Source of the DNA: Crithidia sp. LVH-60A
Lineage: Eukaryota > Euglenozoa > Kinetoplastea > Trypanosomatida > Trypanosomatidae
DNA: 64,000 nt
Direction of reading: 5' to 3'
Assembly (NCBI GenBank): GCA_030078075.1
Contig: CP119637.1
Coordinates: forward strand, 1,302,501 to 1,366,500
Shown here: positions 1 to 9,010 of the stretch, piece by piece
How the letters are laid out: each line of letters opens with the position of its first letter
Position numbering within the stretch: position 1 is the first letter of the stretch
Notes under the pieces: model-generated
Told to the model about the DNA's origin: nothing
Seen by the model: the letters and a program-made list of their open reading frames with translations, nothing else
Databases searched by the model: none
Made by a program: the position numbers and the translations under genes

Positions 1-607
1 TTTAAAAAAGATAAGGAGGGAAAAATCTTTGCATCGCGTTATACAAGAATAATGATGATAATAACGCAGCGAAAGACGTGCAATTGGAGGGGGTGAGAGT
101 AGAAAGATTGTGTGTAAGTAGTGCGCTTGCGCATTAAGGACAACGCTCTTCGCTCTCTTTTTCCCTTCTACAAAGTCAATAAACACACGCAGTGGGTTTT
201 CACAACGCGCCGCGACATCCACCGAGGAAGAAAAAATCAGGCATTGGAGCTCTACAGCAGCAGGCACGAAAAACGCTTGCAGCACGTAAACTATCGATTA
301 AACCCGATTAGTTGTTAGGTAATCCAGCGTTTGGAGAAGGAAAAGTCAAATCGAGGAAAAAAAAAAAAAGGTTGAGCTACTCGCAGTGGAGCTGAAACAA
401 ATGCAAATACACAACTTTTCGTAGCCAATTTTTTTTATTTCCTTTTGAAGGCCGGCAAGGCGGCAAAGAGCGGCGACGATCTTCTGACAAACAGAGGCAA
501 AGAGAGAGAGAATCAGTGAGGGAGCGGCACGGCGAATTGGCGAACGGCGAGAGAAAAAAGAGAGTAAGTAAGCAAGAGCATGCGCTCCTTTTTCCTTTGC
601 TCTCACG
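1..607. other. Intergenic, left edge of window
   Basis: No convincing gene. The stretch lies downstream of the WDR82-like gene and should hold its 3' UTR and the processing signals of the next gene to the left. It is AT-rich with an A run near 357-369. Open frames here are short with unremarkable composition. Confidence 0.6.
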
Positions 608-1771
608 TTATGAGTCTCCAAGCATCTCCCGTGCTTGCGCCTCCACCGTAGCGTCGTGAAAGGCCCACCATGTAATGCTACGCGCCGCCGTCGCCGCCAC
701 CTGAAAGCGCGGGTTCACCGCCAACGCCAACGGCGTGTCGCTGTCCTTCGATTGCAGCTCGTACAGCAGCCGCCCCTGACGCGGCTTGCCAGCTTCTGCA
801 CCGACGGCTCCATCCCCGCCTCTGCCGCCCTCGTAGACTAGCAGGTGGCGACCACCGCTCATGAGGGACGTAGACTGCAACACCGGAGACCCACTCTGAT
901 GAGGAAAGGCAAACTGTGCCCCCACCGCGTCCCCCGCACCCACAAAGTGCCGCCTCGCGTCGCCGTGGAAATAGTTCACCACCACCTCCTCCTTCCGCCA
1001 GTCATAGCGCACCACCTCCCCGTGCGAGGACGTGGCGAGAAGGTCGCTGCCGTCAGCGCTGAACTGCACGCCCTTGCATCGCGTGAGCGCAGAGGCGGCG
1101 GAGAAGAGCTGCGTGTTGTGGCGCACCGCCACGGCGCCGTTGAACAGCTGCCGGCGATCGAGCACAGCGATTCGGTGATCGTCTCCGATAACAATGTGGT
1201 GTCCGTCGCGGCTGAACTGCACGCAGGCTTTCGGGCCCGCCACGCTCCGCTCAGGAGTCGCGGCAATACAGCCCGAGATGAGTGGATGGAATAGCGCGAG
1301 TCGGCCTTTCGCCGACACCACGGCACCAAGCACGTCGGTGGCGGGGCACTGCGTCAAGGCAGCATACACGGGCGTGTTCGCCACCGGTGGGATTTCGCCC
1401 TCAACATCGTTCAAGTACGCCATCTCGCCAAAGAACTGCGCCGTCTCCGTGTTGAGGAGGTGCAGGTGTCCATCCAAGTGAAAGCGTGGCGCCACGCAAA
1501 CAACGGCGCTGGAGTGGGTGTAGCGCAGATCGTGCACGCCGAAGGCGTCACACACGATTGTGTCGGTGTGGTGCAGCCCGCCAACGTCGATGAGCCGCAC
1601 CGCGTCGTCGGTGTGGGCCGAGGCAAAGTGCAGGCCGTCGAGGGAGAAGTCCATGGCGGTGGGACGGGGCTCGTTAATGCCGGTGTAGAACATAGAGGCC
1701 ACCTCGACAGGGACGTCAGCCGTAAGCCCGTTCCCACTCGAGGAGAGTGTGGAAGGAGACGAGGAGATCAT
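608..1771 (-). CDS. WD40 protein, WDR82/Swd2-like
   Basis: A beta-propeller protein of about 387 residues. Repeated WD-type units are visible, for example the block with AMDFSLDGLHFASAHTDDAV near the N-terminus, then CVQFSRDGHHIVIGDD and GVQFSADGSDLLATSSHGEV. The N-terminal arrangement, a short strand followed by 'S-DG-hFASA-DDAVRLIDV', resembles Swd2/WDR82, a subunit of COMPASS and of the PNUTS-PP1 termination complex. In kinetoplastids a Wdr82 homologue sits in the PJW/PP1 complex, which limits transcription at the ends of polycistronic units. The longer open frame begins with GTG at 1855; the first ATG is at 1771 and leaves a complete propeller, so I chose it. WD repeat is seen; the WDR82 assignment is inference from the N-terminal pattern and length. 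Another WD40 family remains possible. Confidence 0.7.
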   Translation of the reverse strand: MISSSPSTLSSSGNGLTADVPVEVASMFYTGINEPRPTAMDFSLDGLHFASAHTDDAVRLIDVGGLHHTDTIVCDAFGVHDLRYTHSSAVVCVAPRFHLDGHLHLLNTETAQFFGEMAYLNDVEGEIPPVANTPVYAALTQCPATDVLGAVVSAKGRLALFHPLISGCIAATPERSVAGPKACVQFSRDGHHIVIGDDHRIAVLDRRQLFNGAVAVRHNTQLFSAASALTRCKGVQFSADGSDLLATSSHGEVVRYDWRKEEVVVNYFHGDARRHFVGAGDAVGAQFAFPHQSGSPVLQSTSLMSGGRHLLVYEGGRGGDGAVGAEAGKPRQGRLLYELQSKDSDTPLALAVNPRFQVAATAARSITWWAFHDATVEAQAREMLGDS

Positions 1772-2533
1772 TCTGGAGCAGAAACAAAACGCACAAAATG
1801 GTACAGACAGCTCTTTTCTAGAAAGGTTGTCTAGAGGCGTAGTCCGCGGCCTCACTGCAAGAGAGAGGGGAAAGATGGCGCTAGATCTTGGGGCGACGCT
1901 GCTACGGCTTGTCGTCTATAAAGAGGAAGAAGAAGAAAGACGCGTGCTGGTCCTCAGCTCTTCTATTGCACACCTTGAGCGCTACGGAGACCAAACTGAT
2001 AGGATAAGGAAGGAGAGAGGTGTGGCAAGGGCGGTGCTTTATGAAACTCTGAGAAAGAAATATCTATAATTTCTGAAAATCGGAAATGATGCTGGAATGA
2101 TAGCGTTTCCTTATGACGCCTAGAGAGAGCACTAGGGGAAGAAGACAAGAGCGGGCGAGGAAGAGGTACGAGGACAAAATGAGGAGAGAAGCGCGTACAA
2201 GCTCGCCAGACCTTCCACACGCCGAGACATTGTTTCACGACTCACAAGCGGCATTTAAGGCTTGAGCGGCAAGGAAAAGACCGCGGAAAGCCAAAAGAAC
2301 CTTTTTTTTTGTATTGCCTTTGCCACCCGGAAAAACTTGTTGTTGAGCTTTCCCTCATCTATTTTCACAAAAGGGTGCACCAATCATCTCGTCCTGTACT
2401 TTACTGTTTATGCGGCTTTCCCCGTTTATTATCCGGTCTTAATCACAATAGCTGGTTAAATCCTTCTGGGAACACAGTCCTCTTCAGCTGGCACGCCTCG
2501 CCGCCTGCGCACGTCAATCTCTCTCTCTCTCTT
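1772..2533. other. Intergenic between SHQ1 and WDR82-like genes
   Basis: No gene recognised. It contains polypurine stretches on the plus strand (polypyrimidine on the coding strand), as expected around trans-splice sites, and a (CT)n run at about 2517-2532 next to the SHQ1 stop. One octamer AATAGAAG on the minus strand (1960-1967) is probably chance. Confidence 0.55.
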
Positions 2534-4291
2534 TCACGCGTCCTCCTCCGCGCTCATCACCGTCTCCTCCTCCTCGTCGGTGAGGGGAAGTCCGAAGTAC
2601 AGCAGTGTCAGCGGGTAAAGCGTCTTCTTCTCCGCATCCAGCATCGTATGCAACGCCGACACACCCGGCCGGTGCGCCGCCTGCACCGTCACCGGCTCCG
2701 TGCGCGAGACGTGCTGGTGCACCTCTAGCGCCACCCGCACCAGCCGGTCATCAGCGTCCGCCGTGTGCATCCAGTACGCAATGAGCGGGTCGAGGTAGAT
2801 GGTGGAGAGAAGATGCTTGTGCTCGGCGTGAGAGAGGATGTTGCGCACCCGCAGCAGCGCACGCACCGTGTAGGCCTTGCCCAGCAGCAGCCGCGTCCCC
2901 ACGATCGCCCACACTCGCTGCAGCAACGCGCAGTGACGATGCAGCGGGTAGATCAGAGCGCGACGGGCGAAGGCGACGCACGCGTCATAGACGCTGTCGG
3001 CCGGGTCCAGGAAGGACAACGCGGGGCTGAGCTGCACCACGTTCCACAGCGACTCGCTGCACCCAGCCCCTTCGGTCACGAGATCATCGTAGGCCTCGCT
3101 GCAGAGCAGGTCTACCGTGAGCGCCTCTACTTCCGTTGCCGATGGCGGGAAGAGCAGCCGGGGCAGCTTCAGACGCTGCAGCACGTCGCTCTCCTCGCGT
3201 GTAAAGCGCAGCACCGGTTTTTCCCTCGGAATGGCAAGACGCGTGCGCTGCAGTGCCGCTGCCACGTCCGTCGCGGCAGCACCAGTAGCAGCACCGGTAG
3301 CAGAAGTGGCTGTGGTGGTGCGCAGATCAACACAGGGAAGGGCGGGACTCGCTGCGGCGTCCACCTCCTCAATGAGAGGCTTCTTGAATTCCGCAATGTT
3401 GCCGTGCCACACCATCACAGGCCGTCCATCACCTCCACCAGCAATGAGCGTTGTCTCCTCCTCCTCCAATGCATCGTTGGGCCGCGTGGTTGGCGCGGCG
3501 GCATCAGGAATACTTGCGTACACCACGGAGTCCGCCCCACTGTCCGCCGATGCTCCCCGCAGCGCGCGGCGGAAGTCGGCGATGTGCGACGGCACGTAGC
3601 GCAGCACCTGCGCAATCTCGCCCTCGCCGTCCTCGAAGGCGGTCAATAGTGCATCCTCGTCGAAGTCGTTCGTCTCGGCGGCGATGCGAAGCTGACGACG
3701 CTCCTGCCGCGGCGTCGCCTCTGGGTTTTCGCTGAAGCCCACCACCTCCCGCACCACGTCGGGGTCGAGCTTGCTGAAGAGGCCGCTGAATGCGTTGGCG
3801 AAGCCGTAGGTGCACTCGGCCGACCCTTCCTGCGCCAAGAGGGTGAGAGAGCTGCGGCGCTGGCCAGCAGCCAGTGAAGCGGACGCGTCATCACCGCCGG
3901 CGTCCTGCAGCGTCTGCACGTACTCCGTCTCCTCGGTTGCCTCGGCAGCGGCTGCGTCCCCGCCCACCGCTTGAATGAGCTCCGCCCGCTGCTTCTCTGT
4001 GGCGATCAGGTAGGCCGGGTTGTCCAGCTTCGTAAAGACCTCCGCTGCGTTTGCCTTGGGCAGGTAGACGGTCAGCACGTTGGCCTCGAGGTCATACGTG
4101 GCCCTCTCTCCCTTACCCTCCTGCAGGCACTGGTCGAAGCGGAGCCGCAGATAGTACGGAGAGCAGTAGAAGGTGAATTGATTGTCATTGATATCAAAGG
4201 CGGCGTCCATCACCTTGCAGATCGCGGAGAGAAAAAGTCGCACCAGAACGAAGCCGTTCTCCTGGCTGCACTCGAACACGGGTGTCAGCAT
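2534..4291 (-). CDS. SHQ1: SHQ1, H/ACA snoRNP assembly chaperone
   Basis: A 585-residue protein with both domains of SHQ1. The N-terminal CS-like domain starts MLTPVFECSQENGFVLVRL and includes FTFYCSPYYLRLRF, close to the family pattern (M-TP-F--sQd--fv, FyasPYfLRL). The C-terminal Shq1 domain begins at about residue 380 and includes the region around CSESLWNVVQLSPALSFLD, then RRALIYPLHRHCALLQRVW and the GKAYTVRALL segment, matching the family's 'S-Wti-kLSP-LswLd ... RR-l-YPlyRhw'. SHQ1 binds free dyskerin/Cbf5 and protects it before it joins H/ACA RNPs, which guide pseudouridylation. An acidic, Ala-rich linker separates the domains. The frame is intact and the ATG at 4291 gives exactly the family N-terminus. 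Confidence 0.92.
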   Translation of the reverse strand: MLTPVFECSQENGFVLVRLFLSAICKVMDAAFDINDNQFTFYCSPYYLRLRFDQCLQEGKGERATYDLEANVLTVYLPKANAAEVFTKLDNPAYLIATEKQRAELIQAVGGDAAAAEATEETEYVQTLQDAGGDDASASLAAGQRRSSLTLLAQEGSAECTYGFANAFSGLFSKLDPDVVREVVGFSENPEATPRQERRQLRIAAETNDFDEDALLTAFEDGEGEIAQVLRYVPSHIADFRRALRGASADSGADSVVYASIPDAAAPTTRPNDALEEEETTLIAGGGDGRPVMVWHGNIAEFKKPLIEEVDAAASPALPCVDLRTTTATSATGAATGAAATDVAAALQRTRLAIPREKPVLRFTREESDVLQRLKLPRLLFPPSATEVEALTVDLLCSEAYDDLVTEGAGCSESLWNVVQLSPALSFLDPADSVYDACVAFARRALIYPLHRHCALLQRVWAIVGTRLLLGKAYTVRALLRVRNILSHAEHKHLLSTIYLDPLIAYWMHTADADDRLVRVALEVHQHVSRTEPVTVQAAHRPGVSALHTMLDAEKKTLYPLTLLYFGLPLTDEEEETVMSAEEDA

Positions 4292-4751
4292 CGCGACAGC
4301 GCAGCGGTGGAGGGGCAGAGGGAGGGTTAATAGCGAGGGTGTGTAAACTACTTTTTTTCTTTTGAGCCGGCAATACTGTTATGCTCTTGCTACCAAGGAA
4401 ATGCGGGTGTGTGTGTTTATTTGTTGTTGATTTAGCACAGCGTCTCGCTGAGGTGCGTGGAAAGAACACGGAGGAAGAAGGAAGAAGAAAAGGGAAAGCG
4501 GGGTTGGAGGAGCTACGAAGCACACCGCTGACTGTTTTTTTTTCTTAAATCACTTCGCGACTGCAAGATGCAATGTAGACTGCCTACTTGCGCAGGCCCA
4601 TCATACATAATAAAAATTATTATAATAAGACAACGATCGCGCGGATAACTCTCAAAGTGTACTTCGGGCATCTCTTCACTGTTGATATAAAAGTAAGCCT
4701 TGTCCTGATTTTTTTCTCACTTTTCTTTTAATTTCCACAATCGTGTGTATT
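4292..4751. other. Intergenic between TPR protein and SHQ1
   Basis: AT-rich spacer without a gene. It holds short T-runs and an ATAATAAAAATTATTATAAT-like AT island near 4607-4628, and nothing else I can name. Confidence 0.55.
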
Positions 4752-5414
4752 TTAGCGGCCCTTCTCCAGCAGCTCGATTTCCTTCGCCACTGCCGGGTTG
4801 ACCTGATCTTTAGAGAAGTGCAGAGCAGCCCGGAAGTCCGCCAGCGCCGCTTCTCGATCCCCGAGCGACTTGCTCGCCAGCCCACGTCGGTAGAGTACCT
4901 TCACCTCCAACTCACTCGGCAAGGCAACCGCAGCATCCTGCAGCAGCATCGTGGCCACCTGTCGCGCTGCATCATAATCTTGCAGGCGGATAAAGGTCAT
5001 GATCACGTTCGCACGCACCACCTGGTCCACCTTCACCGCCTCCGCATCATGGCCGCCCAGCACGGTCGTCACCTCCAGGCAATCCTGATACCGTTGGATG
5101 GCGTCCTCGTAACGTCCCTCCTGGAAGGCAAGGTTGGCCTGCTGCTTTAGCGCGTCCAGCAGCTCAAAGGCCTTCGCACGCTCTGCGGGTGGGATGGTCG
5201 ACTCAGGGGGGAGACTCATTTTCGGCTTTGGTGGCTGGGCAGCTGCACTGCCGCCAACAGGAGAGGGAGACGCCGCGCTGTGACTTGTCTCTTTTGGTTT
5301 CGAGTTTGGGTCAGTAGCTGTGCGGCTGCGGTACAGTGCGTAGGTCAGCGCACCGATCAGCGCAGCCGTGATCGCCACCGCACTCGCCACCTTCCTGCTC
5401 TGTGTGTTCGTCAT
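4752..5414 (-). CDS. Membrane-anchored TPR protein
   Basis: A 220-residue protein. Residues 8-28 (VASAVAITAALIGALTYALY) form one hydrophobic segment just after a short basic N-terminus, then a Ser/Pro/Lys-rich linker, then tetratricopeptide repeats from about residue 85 to the end. TPR signatures seen: ANLAFQEGRYEDAIQRYQDC, FIRLQDYDAARQVATMLL and GLASKSLGDREAALADFRAA. The layout, N-terminal signal anchor with cytosolic TPR, suits an outer-membrane receptor or co-chaperone platform on mitochondrion, ER or glycosome; which membrane cannot be told from sequence. The ATG at 5414 immediately precedes the anchor. Specific orthologue not recognised. Confidence 0.75.
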   Translation of the reverse strand: MTNTQSRKVASAVAITAALIGALTYALYRSRTATDPNSKPKETSHSAASPSPVGGSAAAQPPKPKMSLPPESTIPPAERAKAFELLDALKQQANLAFQEGRYEDAIQRYQDCLEVTTVLGGHDAEAVKVDQVVRANVIMTFIRLQDYDAARQVATMLLQDAAVALPSELEVKVLYRRGLASKSLGDREAALADFRAALHFSKDQVNPAVAKEIELLEKGR

Positions 5415-6868
5415 CCTCGTAGCCAGAATGAAGGTAGGAGAAGCGATAAAAACAAAAGAATAATAGTAATTTACGAGGTCCCAAAGGTTGTCGAAGCTTT
5501 TGGTTTTTTTTCGTTAATGGAAGGTGGGTGAAGAGAAACAGGACAAGACGTGGTGTTCGGTAGTTAGAGTTCTGCGTAAGAGAAGGAGAGAGCGCTCTGT
5601 GCGCTTAAGAGAAGAAGCTTTGCACTGCAGCGGCGTGTGTAACGTTACTTTTTAATAAAAACTCTTGTTTGTTTTTCAGGCGGTGCGAGCTGCAACGTGC
5701 AATGCGAAATTATGTAAAAAACTATCTAAAATAATGGCTTGTTCTTTACCAGAGAGACGAGAGAAAAAAAAAAGATAAGACGAGGAGCGAAGAGAGCGCC
5801 GGTTGGAAACGTCAGGAGGCTTTGATTCGTTGAGCCACGATTGGAAACAGAGAGTCAGCCACTCAAGTCAGTGCTGCTATTTTCTCTTCTTTCACTCTCC
5901 GCCTCTGGTCATTTCAGATGAGAAAAAGCAGTATCACTGTAGGGCCCAATTTACGGCATTGTGTGAAGCTGAGAGTTGTGGTGCCACGGGAAAAAACTTG
6001 CGAGACAAAGATGTGCAGACAGGGGACGGTTGGCAACGCACAATCACATCCCCTCTCTCTATCTATCTGCCTCCGCGTTATTCGGCCAGAATACGCTGTG
6101 ATTCGTGTAACGCGCTTTGGGTGTTGCCTCTTCCTCTCCCTCTTTCATTACTCAATGTCCTCCGCATACTGTGCATGAAACGGCCTTTGCCGTATGCTCA
6201 TACTTTGTTGTTTTTGTTTTTTGACTGGACTTCGAGTAAGGCCCTGCAGCCACCCTGGTCATAGCGCACGCGAAACCAAACAAAAAAAAAGAAACAGGTG
6301 TATTACGTCTATCTAAGAAAGCCTCACTCTGTTCACACCAAAAGAAAGACAGCAGTAGGCACAGAAAATAAATATTTCAAGGATGGAAAAAAACAAAAAA
6401 AGGGAAAAAGTGAACACGACTCGCACACAAATGCACAAACACCGAAGTTGTGGTTGGGGAGGAGAAGGGAAAACATATTTTCAACAGCAACAGAATCATC
6501 ACGGCTCTGAGAGGCGGCAAACACAGCGAGAAAAGGGGGAGGAAAAAAAAAAAAGGAACCAATCTATCGGGCACTCTAAAGGCTAGAAAAGGAAAAAGGT
6601 GGAGTATTACTCAACGTGCATCACACACTCGCTACCATAATTGAGCAAAACGAAGAAAAAAAAAAAAAAGGATGCAGCAGCAACTGTTGACATCGCTGGC
6701 CGCAAAGAGGGAGCCGGTCTGGAAAATGATCACAAAAAAAAAAACGCTACGAAGGAAGGCGCTTGAGAGACCAACAGCACTCTTCCGACAAATACAACTG
6801 TCCTTCGCGGCGTCTCTTCCTGTCGCTCACCACATCGCCTCCTTAATGCTCCGTTCTCCTCTGGCACT
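5415..6868. other. Intergenic, CKS1 to TPR gene
   Basis: About 1.45 kb with no supported gene. It contains multiple A/T homopolymers, CT-rich blocks and a short purine-rich segment (about 6360-6560). Short plus-strand frames are composed of Lys/Glu/Gln from poly-purine and look like non-coding sequence. It should carry the CKS1 3' UTR and the TPR-gene splice acceptor. Confidence 0.5.
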
Positions 6869-7171
6869 CTAAGCGGTGCGGGGGCGCTTAAAGAGAAGAA
6901 CGTGGGGCTCCGGCTTGTGGATCATGTAGTGCACCCACCCCTGCGACTGCTGCACGCCGAGCTGACGCCACTCCGCCTCCGCCATCAGGCGGCTCGTCGG
7001 CACCAGCCTCGCGAGGTCCTTGGGCAGAATGACGTGGCGGTACTCGTAGGTGTCATCAAAGTACTTGTCACTGTACAGGATCTTGCACTGCAGTTTCTTG
7101 ATGATGATGAGGGCTTCACGCTGGGCGTTGTGGTCCAGCGAGAAGAAGTCCTGAGCCGGCTTGGCAGGCAT
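6869..7171 (-). CDS. CKS1: Cyclin-dependent kinase regulatory subunit CKS1
   Basis: A 100-residue protein covering the complete Cks/Suc1 fold. The diagnostic stretches are [20 protein letters not shown], in which the Tyr/Arg residues belong to the phosphate-binding pocket, [20 protein letters not shown], and [11 protein letters not shown] near the C-terminus. CKS proteins bind the CDK and phosphorylated targets and promote multisite phosphorylation in the cell cycle; trypanosomatid CKS1 binds CRK3-type kinases. Length and all family motifs are normal. The ATG at 7171 lies 22 bases after a strong polypyrimidine-AG acceptor. The gene directly follows the KAP3-like gene in the transcription unit. 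Confidence 0.95.
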   Translation of the reverse strand: MPAKPAQDFFSLDHNAQREALIIIKKLQCKILYSDKYFDDTYEYRHVILPKDLARLVPTSRLMAEAEWRQLGVQQSQGWVHYMIHKPEPHVLLFKRPRTA

Positions 7172-7230
7172 GGCTGGTCCTTGTTGATGCGGTGCTGTTA
7201 GAGAGAGAGGGACAATGAGGTGAAAGAGAA
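7172..7230 (-). promoter_or_regulatory. Predicted spliced-leader acceptor of CKS1
   Basis: On the coding strand a run of C/T (CCCTCTCTCTCTAACAG) ends in an AG at 7195-7196, 22-25 bases before the CKS1 ATG. This is the usual polypyrimidine-AG trans-splice acceptor layout. The site is inferred from sequence alone. Confidence 0.5.
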
Positions 7231-8241
7231 GAAAGATCTAAAGTCAGAGAGGAAACAAACAAACCCAACTCAAATACGCGTGTTTGTGTGTGCTTCTTTT
7301 TCCTTATATTTTTTTCTTGCAAGAAAAACAAGAATGAGGCAGCCACCGAAATAAGACAGAAAGGGTATGAGGGTCTGCGAAGCCGTGCAACGTCCTGGCA
7401 GGCGCTGTATCTATGATGGAAATGCAAAGGAGAGGTGAGAGGCAAAGCTTTCCGAGACGCGGGGCTGAAAAAAAATGCGAGAAGGGGGTAGGCAAGGGGA
7501 GACGCAGAGGGAAACATGAGAAATTAGTAGCAGGTAAACACAACGTGACATGAATTGGAAGAGGAAAAGCAGCACCTTATTTCTTTAAACGGAAAGTTTG
7601 CGCTCAGTCGGGTGAAGTTCTACAGCAAGAATGGCGCGCATCTTTGCAGCAGCGTGCCGCGTATCGTCCTCGTATGAAGAACTGATCCACCACTCCGCAA
7701 GCAGCTCCACCTGCAAAATACAAACGCTCCTTTTTTTTTAGTTTTCTGCGCAACCATGGTGAGACAGTACAGTGTCGCCTCTTCCAACGGATCAAGGCAC
7801 TTCTTTCCTGTAGAGCACACCTCTGTCGCAGATGACACTTCTCGCTCCCTCTTTTTTTTTTCTTAGAAGACAAGCCATCAACAGCGCTTCTCTGTCTTCG
7901 TAATGGCCTCTTGTAATTTTCCTTTTTTTTTTTTGGGCACGAGATCTCTTCGACAGGCACCCCTAACACATCAAAGAACCTTCCTGCACTAGAGAGGAGA
8001 CCAGTGCAAACACACACGCACAGACACATGCACCAGCCGTTTCTCAGTGCGCACAGACGCACCCAAACAGCAAGGCACCTCGAGCACGAAGAGCGCCGCC
8101 AGAACTCGCTGTTGTTCCCGCAACTCTCCGCCACACAAGCTGAGCTAGGAGAAAAAAGACCGACCAACCAGAAAGAGAAAGAAAAATAAACTCTACACAG
8201 GTGAAGGAACAGCTCTAGATGGTAGCAATGTGGAGTTCGTA

Positions 8242-8249
8242 TTTCTATG
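8242..8249 (-). promoter_or_regulatory. CATAGAAA octamer, cell-cycle type
   Basis: The minus strand reads CATAGAAA, which fits the (C/A)ATAGAA(G/A) octamer known to drive S-phase cycling of Crithidia mRNAs for DNA-replication and kinetoplast proteins. It lies 357 bases beyond the KAP3-like stop codon. Chance occurrence is possible, since such an 8-mer is expected a few times per strand in 64 kb. Confidence 0.4.
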
Positions 8250-8446
8250 TGATGGGCAACAGATCGAGTTTCAATTCAGCACTAAGACTGCACACGACAC
8301 AGACACTGCTAAGAATAATAAGCCAGCTAGTACACAAGTGCGAGGTGAGAGAAGGGCTTTGAGAACGGTATCGTGCAACCGCCTCCCACAGATGTGTATG
8401 CTAACCAAAGACGTCAACCAAAAAAAAAAAAGTAGTATTTGTATGT

Positions 8447-8454
8447 TTTCTATG
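8447..8454 (-). promoter_or_regulatory. Second CATAGAAA octamer, cell-cycle type
   Basis: The same CATAGAAA octamer on the minus strand, 152 bases past the KAP3-like stop and 198 bases upstream (in transcription sense) of the other copy. A pair inside the probable 3' UTR of a KAP3 homologue agrees with reports that KAP3 cycling in Crithidia needs octamer elements. Function here is inferred. Confidence 0.45.
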
Positions 8455-8605
8455 ACAAGCCGATTGTGGGCTTTGCACCTCAAATAACAAAAATAAAATA
8501 GAAGAGCGTGGTGCCTTCGTGTACTTTGTCTCTCTTCCTCTCTCTATATTTCGTTCTTGAGAAAACAGAAACAGAAGTAATAGATTTTTTTTATCTTAAG
8601 CGGTT

Positions 8606-9010
8606 CTACTTGCGCGCTGCCGTTGTCTTCTTGGCCGTCTTGGCAGCCGTCTTCACCTTGCTGCTCGCGCTCTTCGCAGCCTTCGGCGCCTTTGGCACCT
8701 TCACTGTTCCGTTCTTCTTCAGCTCCGCCCACAGCTTCGACACCTCACGCTGGCGCTTCTTGTTCGACAGGTGCAGGAAGCGGTGCGCGTACTCCTTCTG
8801 GAAACGGTTGTAGGCGTCGAGGGCAGGGTAGGAGACACGCGCAGCCCGCTTTTGCAGCGCCATCTTCTCCGGCTCAGACAGCTTGCGGTACAGCCTTGAA
8901 GACGTCTTTGCCGGATTGCGGTCGTTTTGCAGCGTACCATTCTTGGCAAGGTCCTTCATGTAGAGGGAGAAGGGGCTCACACGCAGCAGGGATGGGCTAC
9001 GGCGCAGCAT
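8606..9010 (-). CDS. Kinetoplast DNA-associated histone-like protein (KAP3-like)
   Basis: A 134-residue basic protein beginning MLRRSPSLLRVSPFSLYMKD, ending in a Lys/Ala-rich H1-like tail (repeated AAK/KTAAK motifs). The MLRR start, a short removable kinetoplast presequence, the HMG-like first half (SLYMKDLAKNGTLQ, then YRKLSEPEKMALQKRA, then ALDAYNRFQKEY) and the tail match the Crithidia KAP2/KAP3 (p18/p17) family, which condenses the kDNA network in the mitochondrion. It differs from the neighbour at 10749-11141 in the middle and tail, so I call this KAP3-like and that one KAP2-like. The open frame extends to a GTG upstream, but ATG at 9010 gives the family N-terminus. Two cell-cycle octamers lie downstream. 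Confidence 0.85.
   Translation of the reverse strand: MLRRSPSLLRVSPFSLYMKDLAKNGTLQNDRNPAKTSSRLYRKLSEPEKMALQKRAARVSYPALDAYNRFQKEYAHRFLHLSNKKRQREVSKLWAELKKNGTVKVPKAPKAAKSASSKVKTAAKTAKKTTAARK

Larger units (their letters stand above)
7231..8605. other. Intergenic, KAP3-like to CKS1
   Basis: No protein gene seen. It carries two CATAGAAA octamers (listed separately), A/T homopolymers and C/T-rich tracts. The right half is presumably the KAP3-like 3' UTR. Confidence 0.5.

Noticed and set aside
1960-1967. AATAGAAG octamer upstream of the WDR82-like gene
   Set aside because: Single copy with no reason to expect cell-cycle control; fits chance frequency.
2765-3649. 294-residue plus-strand frame opposite SHQ1
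   Set aside because: It is the antisense shadow of SHQ1; no domain, His/Arg-rich composition from GC-rich complement.
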